A stretch of 56,235 bases of DNA from Paenalicyclobacillus cellulosilyticus. GTDB lineage: Bacteria > Bacillota > Bacilli > Alicyclobacillales > Alicyclobacillaceae. The notes beneath the pieces were generated by a model, which was not told the DNA's origin, did no database searches, and saw nothing but the letters and a program-made list of their open reading frames with translations. This document shows, piece after piece, positions 43,021 through 51,820 of this stretch (its first letter is position 1; each line of letters begins with the position of its first letter). The position numbers and the translations under genes were made by a program. The stretch spans positions 1 to 56,235 of the forward strand of contig NZ_BMOY01000017.1 in the NCBI RefSeq assembly GCF_014647315.1, given 5' to 3'.

Positions 43021-43468
43021 GCGCACCATCCTTGTTTCCGTGGTTCACCGGCCGCGGCCTTCCCGGTTCGTTTACGCACCGGCCGCGGGCGGATGGCCTG
43101 TCCCAACCCTATTGTATACCCTGCGCATAGTCCGCACCCAGCCGCGCATCCTGTATGGAGAGGAGCGACGGGCCACGTCGCGCGCAGATCCCATGCGAAG
43201 GCGAGGGATGATGGGTGTCCAGCAACCAGCGCCCGTTTCGGACGGTCCAAGCCGCCCGTGACAAGGCGGCCCACGCCGTCCCCGGTCTGTCCAGTCTGCA
43301 CGATGGCGTCGAACAGATGCCTGCGCACGACGCCCACACCGAATCGGTGATCGACGAGATTGACCGCATGCGGGGGGACGGCGGCGTCGCACCCGAGATC
43401 GAACACACCCGCGCCGACGACGCACCCCTGCCGAACCACCTGCGCTGACCCACGTGGGCCGCGCGGTC
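43021..43468. other. 448-bp interval without a convincing gene
   Basis: No recognisable protein family is seen. An open frame on the + strand runs from GTG 43215 to 43448 (77 residues, Asp/Glu/His-rich, GAGGGA nine bases upstream), and an open frame also crosses the stretch on the minus strand with hydrophobic Val/Gly-rich content. Both have GC-rich third positions, so neither can be chosen by codon use. It may be a small unknown gene or a decayed one. Confidence 0.35.
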
Positions 43469-44233
43469 TCAATACACAAGGCCCAGGCCCCCGTCGACGC
43501 AGATGGACTGGCCCGTGATCTGGGAAGCCGCGTCGGAGGCGAGAAACAACACCGTCGGCGCGATGTCCTCCGGCGTCTGCAGCCGGCCGAGCGGGATCTT
43601 GGCCGCCCCTTGTTCCGCCCAATCGTCCGGCATCCCGAGCGCCCGCTGCACCTCTGCTTCGCCTTCCGTGATCACCCACCCGGGATGGACGCAATTGACG
43701 CGGATCCGGTACGGCGCCAGCGCCTTCGCCAGGTTGCGCGTCAACGTCCACACCCCGCCTTTGGCCACCGAATACGCGAACAGGTTGGGCGCCCCGCCAA
43801 ACGCGTTGAGCGATCCGATGTTGACGATGACCCCTTGCCCGCGCGCCACCATCCGCGGCACCGCCGCCCGGCAGGCGTGGAACACGCCTTTCAGATTGAT
43901 GTCCATCACCCGGTCCCACAGCGCCTCGTCCGTTTCCAAGAGCGTACCGCGCGGAAACACCCCCGCACAGTTGACCAAGATGTCGATCCCGCCGTACACG
44001 CGCTCGGCAAACCGCGCCATCTCCTCGGTTGCCTCAGGAAGCGTGACGTCCGTCTGGACGAACGCGACCTTCAGCCGCTCCGCCTGCCACGCCTCCGCGA
44101 TGTCCACGCCGGCAGGGCTGACGTCCGCGAGGACCACCTTCGCCCCGGACTCGGCAAAGCGGCGAGCAATCGCCCGCCCGATGCCCCGCGCTCCGCCGGT
44201 GACGACCGCCACCTTTCCGTAAAACTCACCCAT
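43469..44233 (-). CDS. Short-chain dehydrogenase/reductase
   Basis: 254 residues from ATG 44233 behind GGGGGTTGCGGG. Classical SDR: VVTGGARGIGRAIARRFAE near residue 10, the NAD-preferring aspartate in VVLADVSPAG, NCAGVF near 88, and the catalytic triad in GSLNAFGGAPNLFAYSVAKG (Ser, Tyr, Lys). The C-terminal SQITGQSICVDGGLGLVY is typical. The substrate could be a sugar, 3-oxoacyl group or secondary alcohol; sequence alone does not decide. It lies in a run of minus-strand oxidoreductase genes but is separated from them by an empty 450-bp interval. Confidence 0.93.
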   Translation of the reverse strand: MGEFYGKVAVVTGGARGIGRAIARRFAESGAKVVLADVSPAGVDIAEAWQAERLKVAFVQTDVTLPEATEEMARFAERVYGGIDILVNCAGVFPRGTLLETDEALWDRVMDINLKGVFHACRAAVPRMVARGQGVIVNIGSLNAFGGAPNLFAYSVAKGGVWTLTRNLAKALAPYRIRVNCVHPGWVITEGEAEVQRALGMPDDWAEQGAAKIPLGRLQTPEDIAPTVLFLASDAASQITGQSICVDGGLGLVY

Positions 44234-44318
44234 CCCGCAACCCCCTGTACCCGTACCGGGCCGCCGGCGTCCACCCCGCCGCGACACCAGCGCCCGGAGC
44301 AGAACATCCCGAAGATTC

Positions 44319-45308
44319 CTATCTGTTTTCTGTTGTAGCACGGGCCGCGGCAGCGGGCAACTGGAACGTCTCTCCTTGACAGCGGATCACAATCCGCCCC
44401 GCTTCGTGACCTGCGGCGGCGAGCAGGCGGGAGAGCGGCTCCTCCACCGGCTCCTGCGACAGCACGAACGTCCGCCAGTGCATCGGAATGAGCCACTCGC
44501 CCTGGGTGTCGAGAAACATCCGCCAGGCCTGCTCCGGCGTGCAGTGGGCGCGTTGGAAAGCATCCGGGGCGTACGCGCCGATGGGCATGCAGACCACGTC
44601 CGGAGGCAGGGGTGTCGCCACGGTGGCAAACGCGTCGGTGTACGCGGTGTCGCCGGCAAACAAGATGCGCACCGGGCGTCCGTGCGGGCTTTCCTTTTCG
44701 ATGAGATAACCGTTCCATCCGTAATGACGGTTCCAGGGAAAGCGGGCGCCCCAGTGGCGGACCGGCACGGCGGTGACGCGCACGCCGCCAGGAAGGGTGA
44801 GCGCTTGGCCGGGTGCCAGCTCGTGGACGGCAGCGAACGGCAGACGCCGCAGCAGACGCGCGGTGCCGGCCGCCGTCACCACCGTCACCCGGCGGTCGGC
44901 CAACCGGCGCAGGCTCGGCATGTCGAGGTGGTCGAGGTGGGCGTGCGAGAGGAGCACCACGTCCACCCGCCCCGCCAAGTCGTCCGCTGTCAGCGCCGGA
45001 TCGGTGAAGCGGCGAGGGCCGACGCACAGGGGGCCGAGGCGGACGCCGACCTGGGCGGAGAACACCGGATCGGTGAGGATGCGCACGCCGAAAAGCTGCA
45101 TGAGGACGGTCGAGTGGCCGATCCAGGTGAAATAACACCCATCGCCCCACGCCTCGACATCCGGCCGGCCGGCGATGGGCAGGCGCGGCGGTTTGGGAAA
45201 ACGCCGCTGCCAGGCACGGTACTGGAGATAGACGCGCAGGGCCAACGCCCCAGCCACCGCGGCGGCAGCCCCGAGCAGCACAGCGGCCCACAGCCATCCT
45301 GGGCCCAC
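44319..45308 (-). CDS. Membrane-anchored metallo-beta-lactamase-fold hydrolase (NAPE-PLD/UlaG-like)
   Basis: 329 residues if it starts at GTG 45308, just after AAAGGG and GAGG; longer starts run antisense into the divergent Gfo gene. A transmembrane helix (residues 5-27) anchors the enzyme. FTWIGHSTVLMQLFGVRILTDP (quoted in part: GHSTVLMQLFG) and the zinc motif LLSHAHLDHLDMPSL place it with the N-acylphosphatidylethanolamine phospholipase D-like and UlaG-like group; further ligands are in VPVRHWG and ILFAGDTAY, with IPMHWRTF near the end. It should cleave a phosphodiester or lactone; the true substrate is unknown. Confidence 0.9.
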   Translation of the reverse strand: MGPGWLWAAVLLGAAAAVAGALALRVYLQYRAWQRRFPKPPRLPIAGRPDVEAWGDGCYFTWIGHSTVLMQLFGVRILTDPVFSAQVGVRLGPLCVGPRRFTDPALTADDLAGRVDVVLLSHAHLDHLDMPSLRRLADRRVTVVTAAGTARLLRRLPFAAVHELAPGQALTLPGGVRVTAVPVRHWGARFPWNRHYGWNGYLIEKESPHGRPVRILFAGDTAYTDAFATVATPLPPDVVCMPIGAYAPDAFQRAHCTPEQAWRMFLDTQGEWLIPMHWRTFVLSQEPVEEPLSRLLAAAGHEAGRIVIRCQGETFQLPAAAARATTENR

Positions 45309-45426
45309 AGCCTCACACCCTTTCGCACACAAGGAATGGGTACAGGCATGCGATGACAGAAAAGTTTGGATAACCCCCTTCCCCTGCCGCGTAAACCTGG
45401 TACGATGGGGACAGGAGGGGGATGCC

Positions 45427-46452
45427 ATGACCAAGGCCAACGACGCAGGGCGAACCCTGCGCTGGGGCGTGATCAGCACGGCGGACATCGGCGTCCGGGC
45501 GGTCATCCCCGCACTGCAACAATCACAGTATAACGAAGTGCTCGCCATCGCCAGCAGGTCTGTGGACCGCGCGCAGGAGACCGCGGCGCGGCTGGGGATC
45601 CCCAGATGGTACGGGTCGTACGAGGCGCTGTTGCAAGACCCGGAACTTGACGCGGTCTACATCCCGCTGCCCAACCACCTGCATGCCGCGTGGGCCATCC
45701 GCGCGGCCGAGGCCGGCAAGCACGTCCTGTGTGAAAAGCCCATCGCGCTCACGGCGGACGAAGCCGCCCGGATGGCGGCCGCGGCGGCGGCAGCCGGCGT
45801 GGTCCTGGCCGAGGCGTTCATGTACCGCCACCATCCGCGCTACCAGCGGATCCTGGACGTCATCGCGGCGGGCGAAATCGGCCGGGTGTGGGGCGTGCAT
45901 GGGGTGTTCACGTTCAACAACGCGCACGACCGCGGCAACATCCGCTTCGTCCGGGCGATGGGCGGCGGCAGCCTTTACGACGTCGGGTGCTACCCCATCA
46001 GCGCGGCGCGCCTCCTGCTCGGCGAGCCGGAAGCCGTCACCGTCCAGGCGTACTTTTCGCCGGATCACGACGACGTCGACATGATGGCGTTCGGGTTGTT
46101 GGAGTTCCCGGGCGGGCGCAGCGCCACCTTCGAGTGCGGCATGTGGGGGGACGGGCGCAACACGCTGCAGATTGTCGGTTCGGACGGGCGGATCGACGTC
46201 CCGCATGCGTTCCTGTACCCATCCCGCGAAGCCGCCGCGTTCACCGTCACTGTCCGCGGAGAAACCCGGGTGGAGCCGGTGCCCGACGTCAACCAGTATG
46301 TGCTGCAGGCGGACGATTTTGCCCGCGCGGTCTTCGGTCTGGCGCCGCCGCGTTTCCCGGCGGACGACGCGGTGCGGAACATGCGGGTGTTGGACGCCTG
46401 TCTTGCCTCCGCCCGGGAACGCCGCCGCGTGGCGCTCGCGCCGGCGGAATAA
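45427..46452 (+). CDS. Gfo/Idh/MocA family oxidoreductase
   Basis: 341 residues from ATG 45427, behind CAGGAGGGGG. N-terminal Rossmann fold LRWGVISTADIGVRAVIPAL, the family motif GKHVLCEKPIAL (Glu-Lys-Pro) near residue 98, and a C-terminal alpha/beta domain with MGGGSLYDVGCYPISAARLL, where the Asp and the following Tyr/His region are catalytic in relatives. The sequence is closest in style to trans-1,2-dihydrobenzene-1,2-diol or 1,5-anhydrofructose/xylose dehydrogenase-like members. It is divergent from the metallo-hydrolase gene, with a TACGAT -10-like hexamer about 26 bp upstream of the start but no clear -35. Confidence 0.94.
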   Translation: MTKANDAGRTLRWGVISTADIGVRAVIPALQQSQYNEVLAIASRSVDRAQETAARLGIPRWYGSYEALLQDPELDAVYIPLPNHLHAAWAIRAAEAGKHVLCEKPIALTADEAARMAAAAAAAGVVLAEAFMYRHHPRYQRILDVIAAGEIGRVWGVHGVFTFNNAHDRGNIRFVRAMGGGSLYDVGCYPISAARLLLGEPEAVTVQAYFSPDHDDVDMMAFGLLEFPGGRSATFECGMWGDGRNTLQIVGSDGRIDVPHAFLYPSREAAAFTVTVRGETRVEPVPDVNQYVLQADDFARAVFGLAPPRFPADDAVRNMRVLDACLASARERRRVALAPAE

Positions 46453-46590
46453 GCCTGCCGGCAGGTCTGCCGGCGCCGTCCTTTCTTTCCCGCGCCGGCG
46501 AGCGGGCCGTAGCCGGGCCGGGTCAGGACAGATGCGGCGCGCCGGGGCGTATACTGAAAGCAAGCGGATGACCAAGAGGAGGGACCTGCG

Positions 46591-46794
46591 ATGTTGTGCC
46601 CGCACTGTGGTCCGCACGGCCAGATGGTCCAAGTGAGCTTCAGCCCGGAATATGAGCATTATCAGTGCACCGTGTGCCACATCACGTATGTCGTATACCC
46701 GCTCGGCGACGGCGAATTCACCGAGCCCGTTCCCGTTGCGCCGGAGGACGGCGGGCGCGGGACGGGGCCCGCGGACCCTCGGCCGCAGACCTGA
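46591..46794 (+). CDS. Small zinc-ribbon protein
   Basis: 67 residues from ATG 46591 with GAGGAGGGA eight bases upstream and a TATACT -10-like hexamer at about 46547-46552. Two Cys pairs, LCPHCG near residue 3 and CTVCH near 26, form a short zinc ribbon, followed by a Pro/Gly/Asp-rich tail with no conserved pattern. Such orphan zinc ribbons are common in Bacillota; the partner is unknown. It follows the Gfo gene by about 140 bp and is convergent with the ROK kinase gene. Confidence 0.75.
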   Translation: MLCPHCGPHGQMVQVSFSPEYEHYQCTVCHITYVVYPLGDGEFTEPVPVAPEDGGRGTGPADPRPQT

Positions 46795-46825
46795 GGAAGC
46801 CTGCGGACATGCTGTGCCGCAGCGG

Positions 46826-47779
46826 TCAGCCGGCCGCCAAACCGAGCAGCGCCGCGCCGAGCGCCCCGACGTGCGTGCCGAGCGCGGCCGGCTCGATGGT
46901 GAAGCTGTCGCGCAGGTGCGGGAAGACGTACGACCGCACCTGTTCGCGGAGCGGGGTGAACAGCGCATCGCCGGCGCTCGCCACACCGCCGCCCACCACC
47001 ACCCGCTCCGGGTTATAGATGTGGACAAAATTCGCGATCCCGATGGCCAAATACCGCACCGCCGACGCAATCACCTCTGCGGCCAGCGGATCGCCCTCCG
47101 CTTGGCGGGCAAACACGTCGCGCGCCGTCACGGTCTTTGCCGCGAAAGCTTCGTTCCCGCCCGCCGCGCGACGGGCCGCCCGCTCCGCATACGCCCGCGC
47201 GATGGCGGTCCCCGAGGCGAGCGCCTCCAGGCAGCCGCGGTTGCCGCAGTTGCAACGCGGGCCGTCCGGCTCCAGGATGACGTGGCCGAACTCTGCCGCC
47301 GCGCCCATCTTCCCGTGTTGCAGCCTGCCGTCCACGATGGCACCGCCGCCAATCCCGGTGCTCACCGTCAAGTAGATCATGTCGCGCGTGCCCCGGCCGG
47401 CCCCCAGCCGCCATTCGGCGAGCGCCGCCGCATTGGCGTCGTTGTCAAGGTACACCGGCCGCCCCAGCGCCTGCGCCAACCGCGCCCGCAGCGGGATGTC
47501 GATCCACCCCGGCAGGTTGGGCGGGCTCAGGACGACGCCCGTGGTGACGTCGAGCGGACCGGGAGCGCAGACGCCGATGGCTTCCAGGTCGGCCATCCTG
47601 AGCCCGGCTTGTGCCACGGCTTGCTCCGCCGACTGAAGCAACCGCGCGATGACCGCGTCGGGACCTTCGTGCGCCAGGGTGTCGAGCCGCGCCTCTCCCG
47701 CCACCCGGCCCTCCGGGCTGACCACCACCGTCATGATCTTCGTGCCGCCAAGATCTATCCCCAGGGTGTATCCGCTCAT
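46826..47779 (-). CDS. ROK-family sugar kinase (glucokinase-like)
   Basis: 317 residues from ATG 47779 with AGGAGG six bases upstream. ROK kinases phosphorylate glucose or related hexoses with ATP. The phosphate-1 motif GYTLGIDLGGTKIMTVVV opens the protein; LDNDANAAALAEWRLGAG holds the catalytic aspartate near residue 105; VSTGIGGGAIVDG and AAEFGHVILEPDGPRCNCGN bring the substrate histidine, and the CNCGNRGCLEAL motif is the ROK zinc site. Sequence style favours the glucokinase GlcK type of Bacillota over NagC-like regulators, since there is no N-terminal helix-turn-helix. It is convergent with the zinc-ribbon gene. Confidence 0.94.
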   Translation of the reverse strand: MSGYTLGIDLGGTKIMTVVVSPEGRVAGEARLDTLAHEGPDAVIARLLQSAEQAVAQAGLRMADLEAIGVCAPGPLDVTTGVVLSPPNLPGWIDIPLRARLAQALGRPVYLDNDANAAALAEWRLGAGRGTRDMIYLTVSTGIGGGAIVDGRLQHGKMGAAAEFGHVILEPDGPRCNCGNRGCLEALASGTAIARAYAERAARRAAGGNEAFAAKTVTARDVFARQAEGDPLAAEVIASAVRYLAIGIANFVHIYNPERVVVGGGVASAGDALFTPLREQVRSYVFPHLRDSFTIEPAALGTHVGALGAALLGLAAG

Positions 47780-47972
47780 CTCATGCCTCCTGTCCTTCGC
47801 GCCGAAACAGCGGAACGCGCATGAAACGCGTGGTACGTCCGGCGCGCGTGGTGTATCATGAAACCCGTCGAGTGCGCCCGCCGGGTGGAAGGGCGCAGCC
47901 TGTCGCCGCGTCCTCACCATGGTACCACAGGGGCGCGCTTTCCTTCATGCCAGACGCAAAGGAGGCGGGCTC

Positions 47973-49205
47973 ATGTCCCAGGGCTTGCCCTCGCTGGAAA
48001 CGGGACGGACGGCCGCCCTGGTGTCCGCACCGCGCACCCGCCTGCACGCGGTTGGGTTCGCCGTGGCCACGGCGCTCTACTGGTTTGCCGTTTACACCTA
48101 CGTGCCCATCTTGTCGCCGTACGTCGAGCACCTGGGGGCCAAGGTATGGTTCGTCGGGCTGGTCATCGGCAGCTACGGGTTCACGCAGATGCTGTTGCGC
48201 GTGCCGCTCGGCATCTGGTCGGACCGCACCGGACGACGCAAGGCGTTCATCCTCGCCGGGATCGCGTGCGCCACGGCGAGCAGCCTCGGCTTCGCCCTCA
48301 CCAACACCCCTGGCTGGGCGCTCGTCTGGCGGGGACTGGCGGGGTGCGCCGCCGCCGGTTGGGTGGCGTTCACCGTGCTCTATGCCTCCTATTACCGTCC
48401 GGATGAGGCGGCCAAGGCGATGGGCGTCATCAGCTTCTTCACGAGCATCGGGCAGATGGCCGCCATGACCCTCGGCGGACTGCTCGCGCAATGGAAGGGC
48501 TGGCACGCCCCGTTCTGGGCGGGCGCGTTGGGCGGGGCCGTCGGCCTGCTCGTGGCGCTCGGCATTCGGGAAAACCGCGACGCCAAGCGCCAACCGGTGC
48601 CCGTTGCGGAACTGTTGCGCATGGGGACACAGTGGGGGTTGTTGTCCGTCTCGCTGCTCGCCGTCGTGAGCCAGAGCATCACCTTCACGACGATGTACGG
48701 ATTCACCAACCTGCAGGCGGCCCACATCGGCGCTTCGAAGGCGATGCTGAGCCTGTTGACGCTGATGACCTCCCTTCCCAACGCCATCGCCGGCTACGTC
48801 AGCGGCGGCTGGTTCGTCCGCCGCTTCGGCGCCCGCGCCACCATCATTACCGGGTTTTTGCTGGCTGCGTTCGGGACCCTGGCGGTGCCGTTGTCACCCT
48901 GGCTGTGGCTGCTCATCCTCACCCAGGTCGTCAACGGGTTCGGGCAAGGTCTCGTGATGCCCGTGCTCATGAGCCTGTCCATCCACAGCGTGCATCCGGA
49001 CCGCCGGGCGACGGCGATGGGATTCTTCCAGGCCATCTACTCGATTGGAATGTGCGGCGGGCCGTTCATCTCCGGCTGGCTCGGCCAGGCGCTCGGACTG
49101 GCCGGCGTGTTTGTGTTCTGCGGGATCACCTGCGTGTTCGGGGCTTGGCTGACGTGGCGCTGGGTCCAGGGCGCCGCCAGCCCCGCCGGCCCGTCCGCCC
49201 AATAG
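47973..49205 (+). CDS. MFS transporter
   Basis: 410 residues from ATG 47973 with AAAGGAGG seven bases upstream. Twelve hydrophobic segments are seen, with MFS motif A in LGIWSDRTGRRKAFILAG between helices 2 and 3 and a degenerate copy, GGWFVRRFGARATIITG, at helices 8-9. The N-terminal soluble stretch of about 35 residues is long. It resembles multidrug-type or sugar-type 12-helix MFS proteins; the substrate is unknown. Its last 169 bases overlap, antisense, the annotated end of the glpD reading frame. Confidence 0.93.
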   Translation: MSQGLPSLETGRTAALVSAPRTRLHAVGFAVATALYWFAVYTYVPILSPYVEHLGAKVWFVGLVIGSYGFTQMLLRVPLGIWSDRTGRRKAFILAGIACATASSLGFALTNTPGWALVWRGLAGCAAAGWVAFTVLYASYYRPDEAAKAMGVISFFTSIGQMAAMTLGGLLAQWKGWHAPFWAGALGGAVGLLVALGIRENRDAKRQPVPVAELLRMGTQWGLLSVSLLAVVSQSITFTTMYGFTNLQAAHIGASKAMLSLLTLMTSLPNAIAGYVSGGWFVRRFGARATIITGFLLAAFGTLAVPLSPWLWLLILTQVVNGFGQGLVMPVLMSLSIHSVHPDRRATAMGFFQAIYSIGMCGGPFISGWLGQALGLAGVFVFCGITCVFGAWLTWRWVQGAASPAGPSAQ

Positions 49206-50980
49206 CTCTCCGCGAGCAAACGCGCAAGCTCCGCCGCCGTCTCCTCCTCGTTCCAGCCGCGCAGGCGTGCCATCGCCTGCGCAACGGCGGGGGCGGCGGC
49301 GACGGCGGCCGGTCCGCCGAACCACCCGAACGGGACGCGCCGCACCAGCGCATCCGCCAAATGCACCGCCATTTCATGGCGGACAAAGTAGTGCAACTCG
49401 GCCCACATGAGCGGAACGCCTGGCGCCACCCACCTGCGATCCGCCTCCGCCGCGGCGGCGAGCACTTCTTCGGCCACATCGCCGTAACGGCGGGCAAGGC
49501 GGCTGGCATCCTCCGCCGCCACGCCGTATGCCGCCGCGAGCCGCTTGCCTTCCGCCTCGGCCCAGGCGTCCAGACCGCGCGGTGGAATGCGCCAGCCGCC
49601 CACGAGCGGCGCGGTGGCCGACAGACGCCGCGCCCGCGTCGCCAGGCGACGGTCCGCGTCCCAGCCGAAACGGCGGCGGAGCTCTCCGTACACCACGCAA
49701 AGCGCGTCTTCCGCCATCTTCCGCCAGGCGGTCAGCTTGCCGCCGGCGATGGTCACCACCCCGCCCGGCGTGACGAACACCACATCCCTGCGCGACACGT
49801 CCTTGGTGTCCTTGCCAGCATCCCTGCCGGGTTCCACGACAAGCGGCCGCACGCCGGCGAAACGCCCGAGGATGTCGGTCTCGGCCAAATTCCGGCCGGG
49901 GAAGAACCGGTTGGCGAGCTGAAGCAGGTACGCCACGTCGTGCGCGGTCACCGGCGGGTGCGCCAAGTCGCCTTCATACCGCTCGTCGGTGGTCCCGATG
50001 TACGTGACCGGGCCGCGCGGGATGAAAAACGCGAGCCGGCCGTCCGGCGTCTGGACGCTCACCGCATGGCGGAGAGGCAGGCGATCCCGCGGGACGACGA
50101 TGTGGGCACCCCGGCTGTGCAAGATGCGCGGCATTCCCCGCTCATCCCGCCGCCACGACGCGATCCCGTCTTTGCCCGCCGCCCCGTCGCTTTCCGCACC
50201 GCCTGCCCCGGCGCCCGCGGCGTTCGCCGCCGCTCCTGCTTCTGCGCACCGTCTCTCCAGCGCCAACACCGCTTCCATCCACGGCCCGGTGGCGTTGACC
50301 ACCACCTTGCCGCGCACCGTGAAGCGGCTGCCGCTGCCGGCGGCCGCATCCTCAACCACCACGCCCGCAACCCGCCCGTCCGCGAAGACGAGATCGACCA
50401 CGGGCGCATAGTTGACCGCCACCGCCCCGAGCGCCACCGCCGATTTCACCACCGTCAAGGTCAGGCGCGCGTCGTCCGTCAGGTACTCGTGGTAGAGCAC
50501 CCCGCCCGTCAGGCCATCCGCCGCCAGGTCCGGTTCACGGGCGAGCACCTCGTGCGCACGCAACACCTTGCGCCTCTCCTCCGGCGCCACCTTCGCCAGC
50601 CAGTCGTATACCCATACCGCCAAGCCCATCGCCGTGCGCCCGTACTTCATCCCGCGGTAGGTCGGCAACAAAAACGGCAACGGCCGCACCAGGTGCGGGG
50701 CCAGGTTCTGCATCCCTTCCCGCTCGCGGCCGCCCTCGCGCACCAGGGAGATCTCTCCGTGCTCCAGGTAGCGCAGCCCGCCGTGAAACAGCTTCGTCGA
50801 GCGGCTGCTCGTCCCCGCCGCGAAGTCCCGCGCCTCAAACAGCGCCACCCTGAGCCCGGCCAACGCCGCCTCGCGGGCGATGCCCGCCCCGGTGATCCCC
50901 CCGCCAATCACAATCACATCCCACATTTGCCTTGCGGCTGCCGACAGCATCCGGCCGCGTTCCTCGGCTGCCCACGCCAT
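49037..50980 (-). CDS. glpD: Aerobic glycerol-3-phosphate dehydrogenase with C-terminal extension
   Basis: 647 residues from ATG 50980 behind GAGGAGGAG. The FAD-binding motif WDVIVIGGGITGAGIAREAA starts near residue 19, followed by FAAGTSSRSTKLFHGGLRYL, the family signature for FAD binding. The substrate domain contains GGVLYHEYLTDDARL, VNATGPWMEAVL and YIGTTDERYEGD, and the C-terminal helical domain runs about 500-600. It feeds electrons from glycerol-3-phosphate to menaquinone at the membrane. Two oddities: an Ala/Gly-rich insertion near residue 245, and a C-terminal extension of about 50 residues that lies antisense to the end of the MFS gene. Typical GlpD proteins have about 550-570 residues. 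It follows the HAD gene by 13 bp. Confidence 0.94.
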   Translation of the reverse strand: MAWAAEERGRMLSAAARQMWDVIVIGGGITGAGIAREAALAGLRVALFEARDFAAGTSSRSTKLFHGGLRYLEHGEISLVREGGREREGMQNLAPHLVRPLPFLLPTYRGMKYGRTAMGLAVWVYDWLAKVAPEERRKVLRAHEVLAREPDLAADGLTGGVLYHEYLTDDARLTLTVVKSAVALGAVAVNYAPVVDLVFADGRVAGVVVEDAAAGSGSRFTVRGKVVVNATGPWMEAVLALERRCAEAGAAANAAGAGAGGAESDGAAGKDGIASWRRDERGMPRILHSRGAHIVVPRDRLPLRHAVSVQTPDGRLAFFIPRGPVTYIGTTDERYEGDLAHPPVTAHDVAYLLQLANRFFPGRNLAETDILGRFAGVRPLVVEPGRDAGKDTKDVSRRDVVFVTPGGVVTIAGGKLTAWRKMAEDALCVVYGELRRRFGWDADRRLATRARRLSATAPLVGGWRIPPRGLDAWAEAEGKRLAAAYGVAAEDASRLARRYGDVAEEVLAAAAEADRRWVAPGVPLMWAELHYFVRHEMAVHLADALVRRVPFGWFGGPAAVAAAPAVAQAMARLRGWNEEETAAELARLLAESYWADGPAGLAAPWTQRHVSQAPNTQVIPQNTNTPASPSAWPSQPEMNGPPHIPIE

Positions 50981-50993
50981 GCCGCTCTCCTCC

Positions 50994-51737
50994 TCACGCA
51001 TCCAGCAGCCCGGCGATGGCCTGGGCCACACCGTCTTCCCAACATGCCCCGGTCACCCCGTCTGCCACCCGCTTCACCTCAGGGGCTGCGTTGCCCATGG
51101 CGATGCCCTTGCCGGCCCAGCGGATCATCGCCACGTCGTTCAAGCTGTCGCCGATGGCCACCACCTGCGACGCGTCGATGCCCATCTCCGCGCACACCCG
51201 CGCCAACCCCCGCGCCTTGTTCACCCCCGCCGGATTGACCTCGATGTTGTCCGGCCCGGAGTTGGTCAACTCGAAGCGGCCGAGGGCCGCCAGCTCGTCC
51301 CAGATGGCTGCGAGCACGCGCGGGTCTTCGTGAAAATAGCCGAACTTCAGCCAAGCATAATGGTCGATTTCATCTTCCCGCAGGCCGGCAGGCGGCGGCT
51401 GGCGGCCCGCCACGCTCGTCCAATAGTACGCGCCGTACGTGCGCGCCAAACGGTAGAGGGTGCGGACATCCTCCGGTGCCAGCAGGTGCTGTTCGAGGCA
51501 CCGCCCGTCTCCGCTCCACACCTGGCCCCCGTTGGCCGTGACGAACGGGGCGGTCAGCGCCAGCTCATCCCGCAGCCGTTCCACCAGCCCCCACCTCTGG
51601 CGCCCGCTCGCGATGGTCACCTCCACCCCCGCCCGGCGCGCCCGTTCAATCGCCCGCCGGTTGGCGGCGGACACCGTCCCGTCCGTGCAGAGCAAGGTAC
51701 CGTCGAGATCGAGCGCAATCAGTTTCCAACCCGCCAT
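50994..51737 (-). CDS. HAD-superfamily phosphatase, Cof type
   Basis: 247 residues from ATG 51737 behind GAAGGAGG. Class IIB (Cof) HAD: motif I ALDLDGTLLCTDG near residue 7 with the nucleophile aspartate, motif II VTIASGRQRWGL, a C2-type cap domain from about 85 to 185 and motif III/IV VVAIGDSLNDVAMIRWAGKGIAMGN (in two parts, GDSLND near 198). Such enzymes dephosphorylate small metabolites such as sugar phosphates, and some act on flavin or pyridoxal phosphates. It is the first gene of a unit with glpD, so a role near glycerol or sugar phosphates would make sense (inference). Confidence 0.95.
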   Translation of the reverse strand: MAGWKLIALDLDGTLLCTDGTVSAANRRAIERARRAGVEVTIASGRQRWGLVERLRDELALTAPFVTANGGQVWSGDGRCLEQHLLAPEDVRTLYRLARTYGAYYWTSVAGRQPPPAGLREDEIDHYAWLKFGYFHEDPRVLAAIWDELAALGRFELTNSGPDNIEVNPAGVNKARGLARVCAEMGIDASQVVAIGDSLNDVAMIRWAGKGIAMGNAAPEVKRVADGVTGACWEDGVAQAIAGLLDA

Positions 51738-51820
51738 GAGGACCTCCTTCCCACCCATGTACCGGGCACCCCTGCCGCCGCCCGCAAGGGTATAATCGAA
51801 AAGACCCACGTTTCTCCGCC

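Noticed and set aside
48491-51238. + strand open frame of 915 codons over glpD
   Set aside because: It is out of frame with the MFS gene and antisense to GlpD, and its translation is Arg/Pro/His-rich without any domain.
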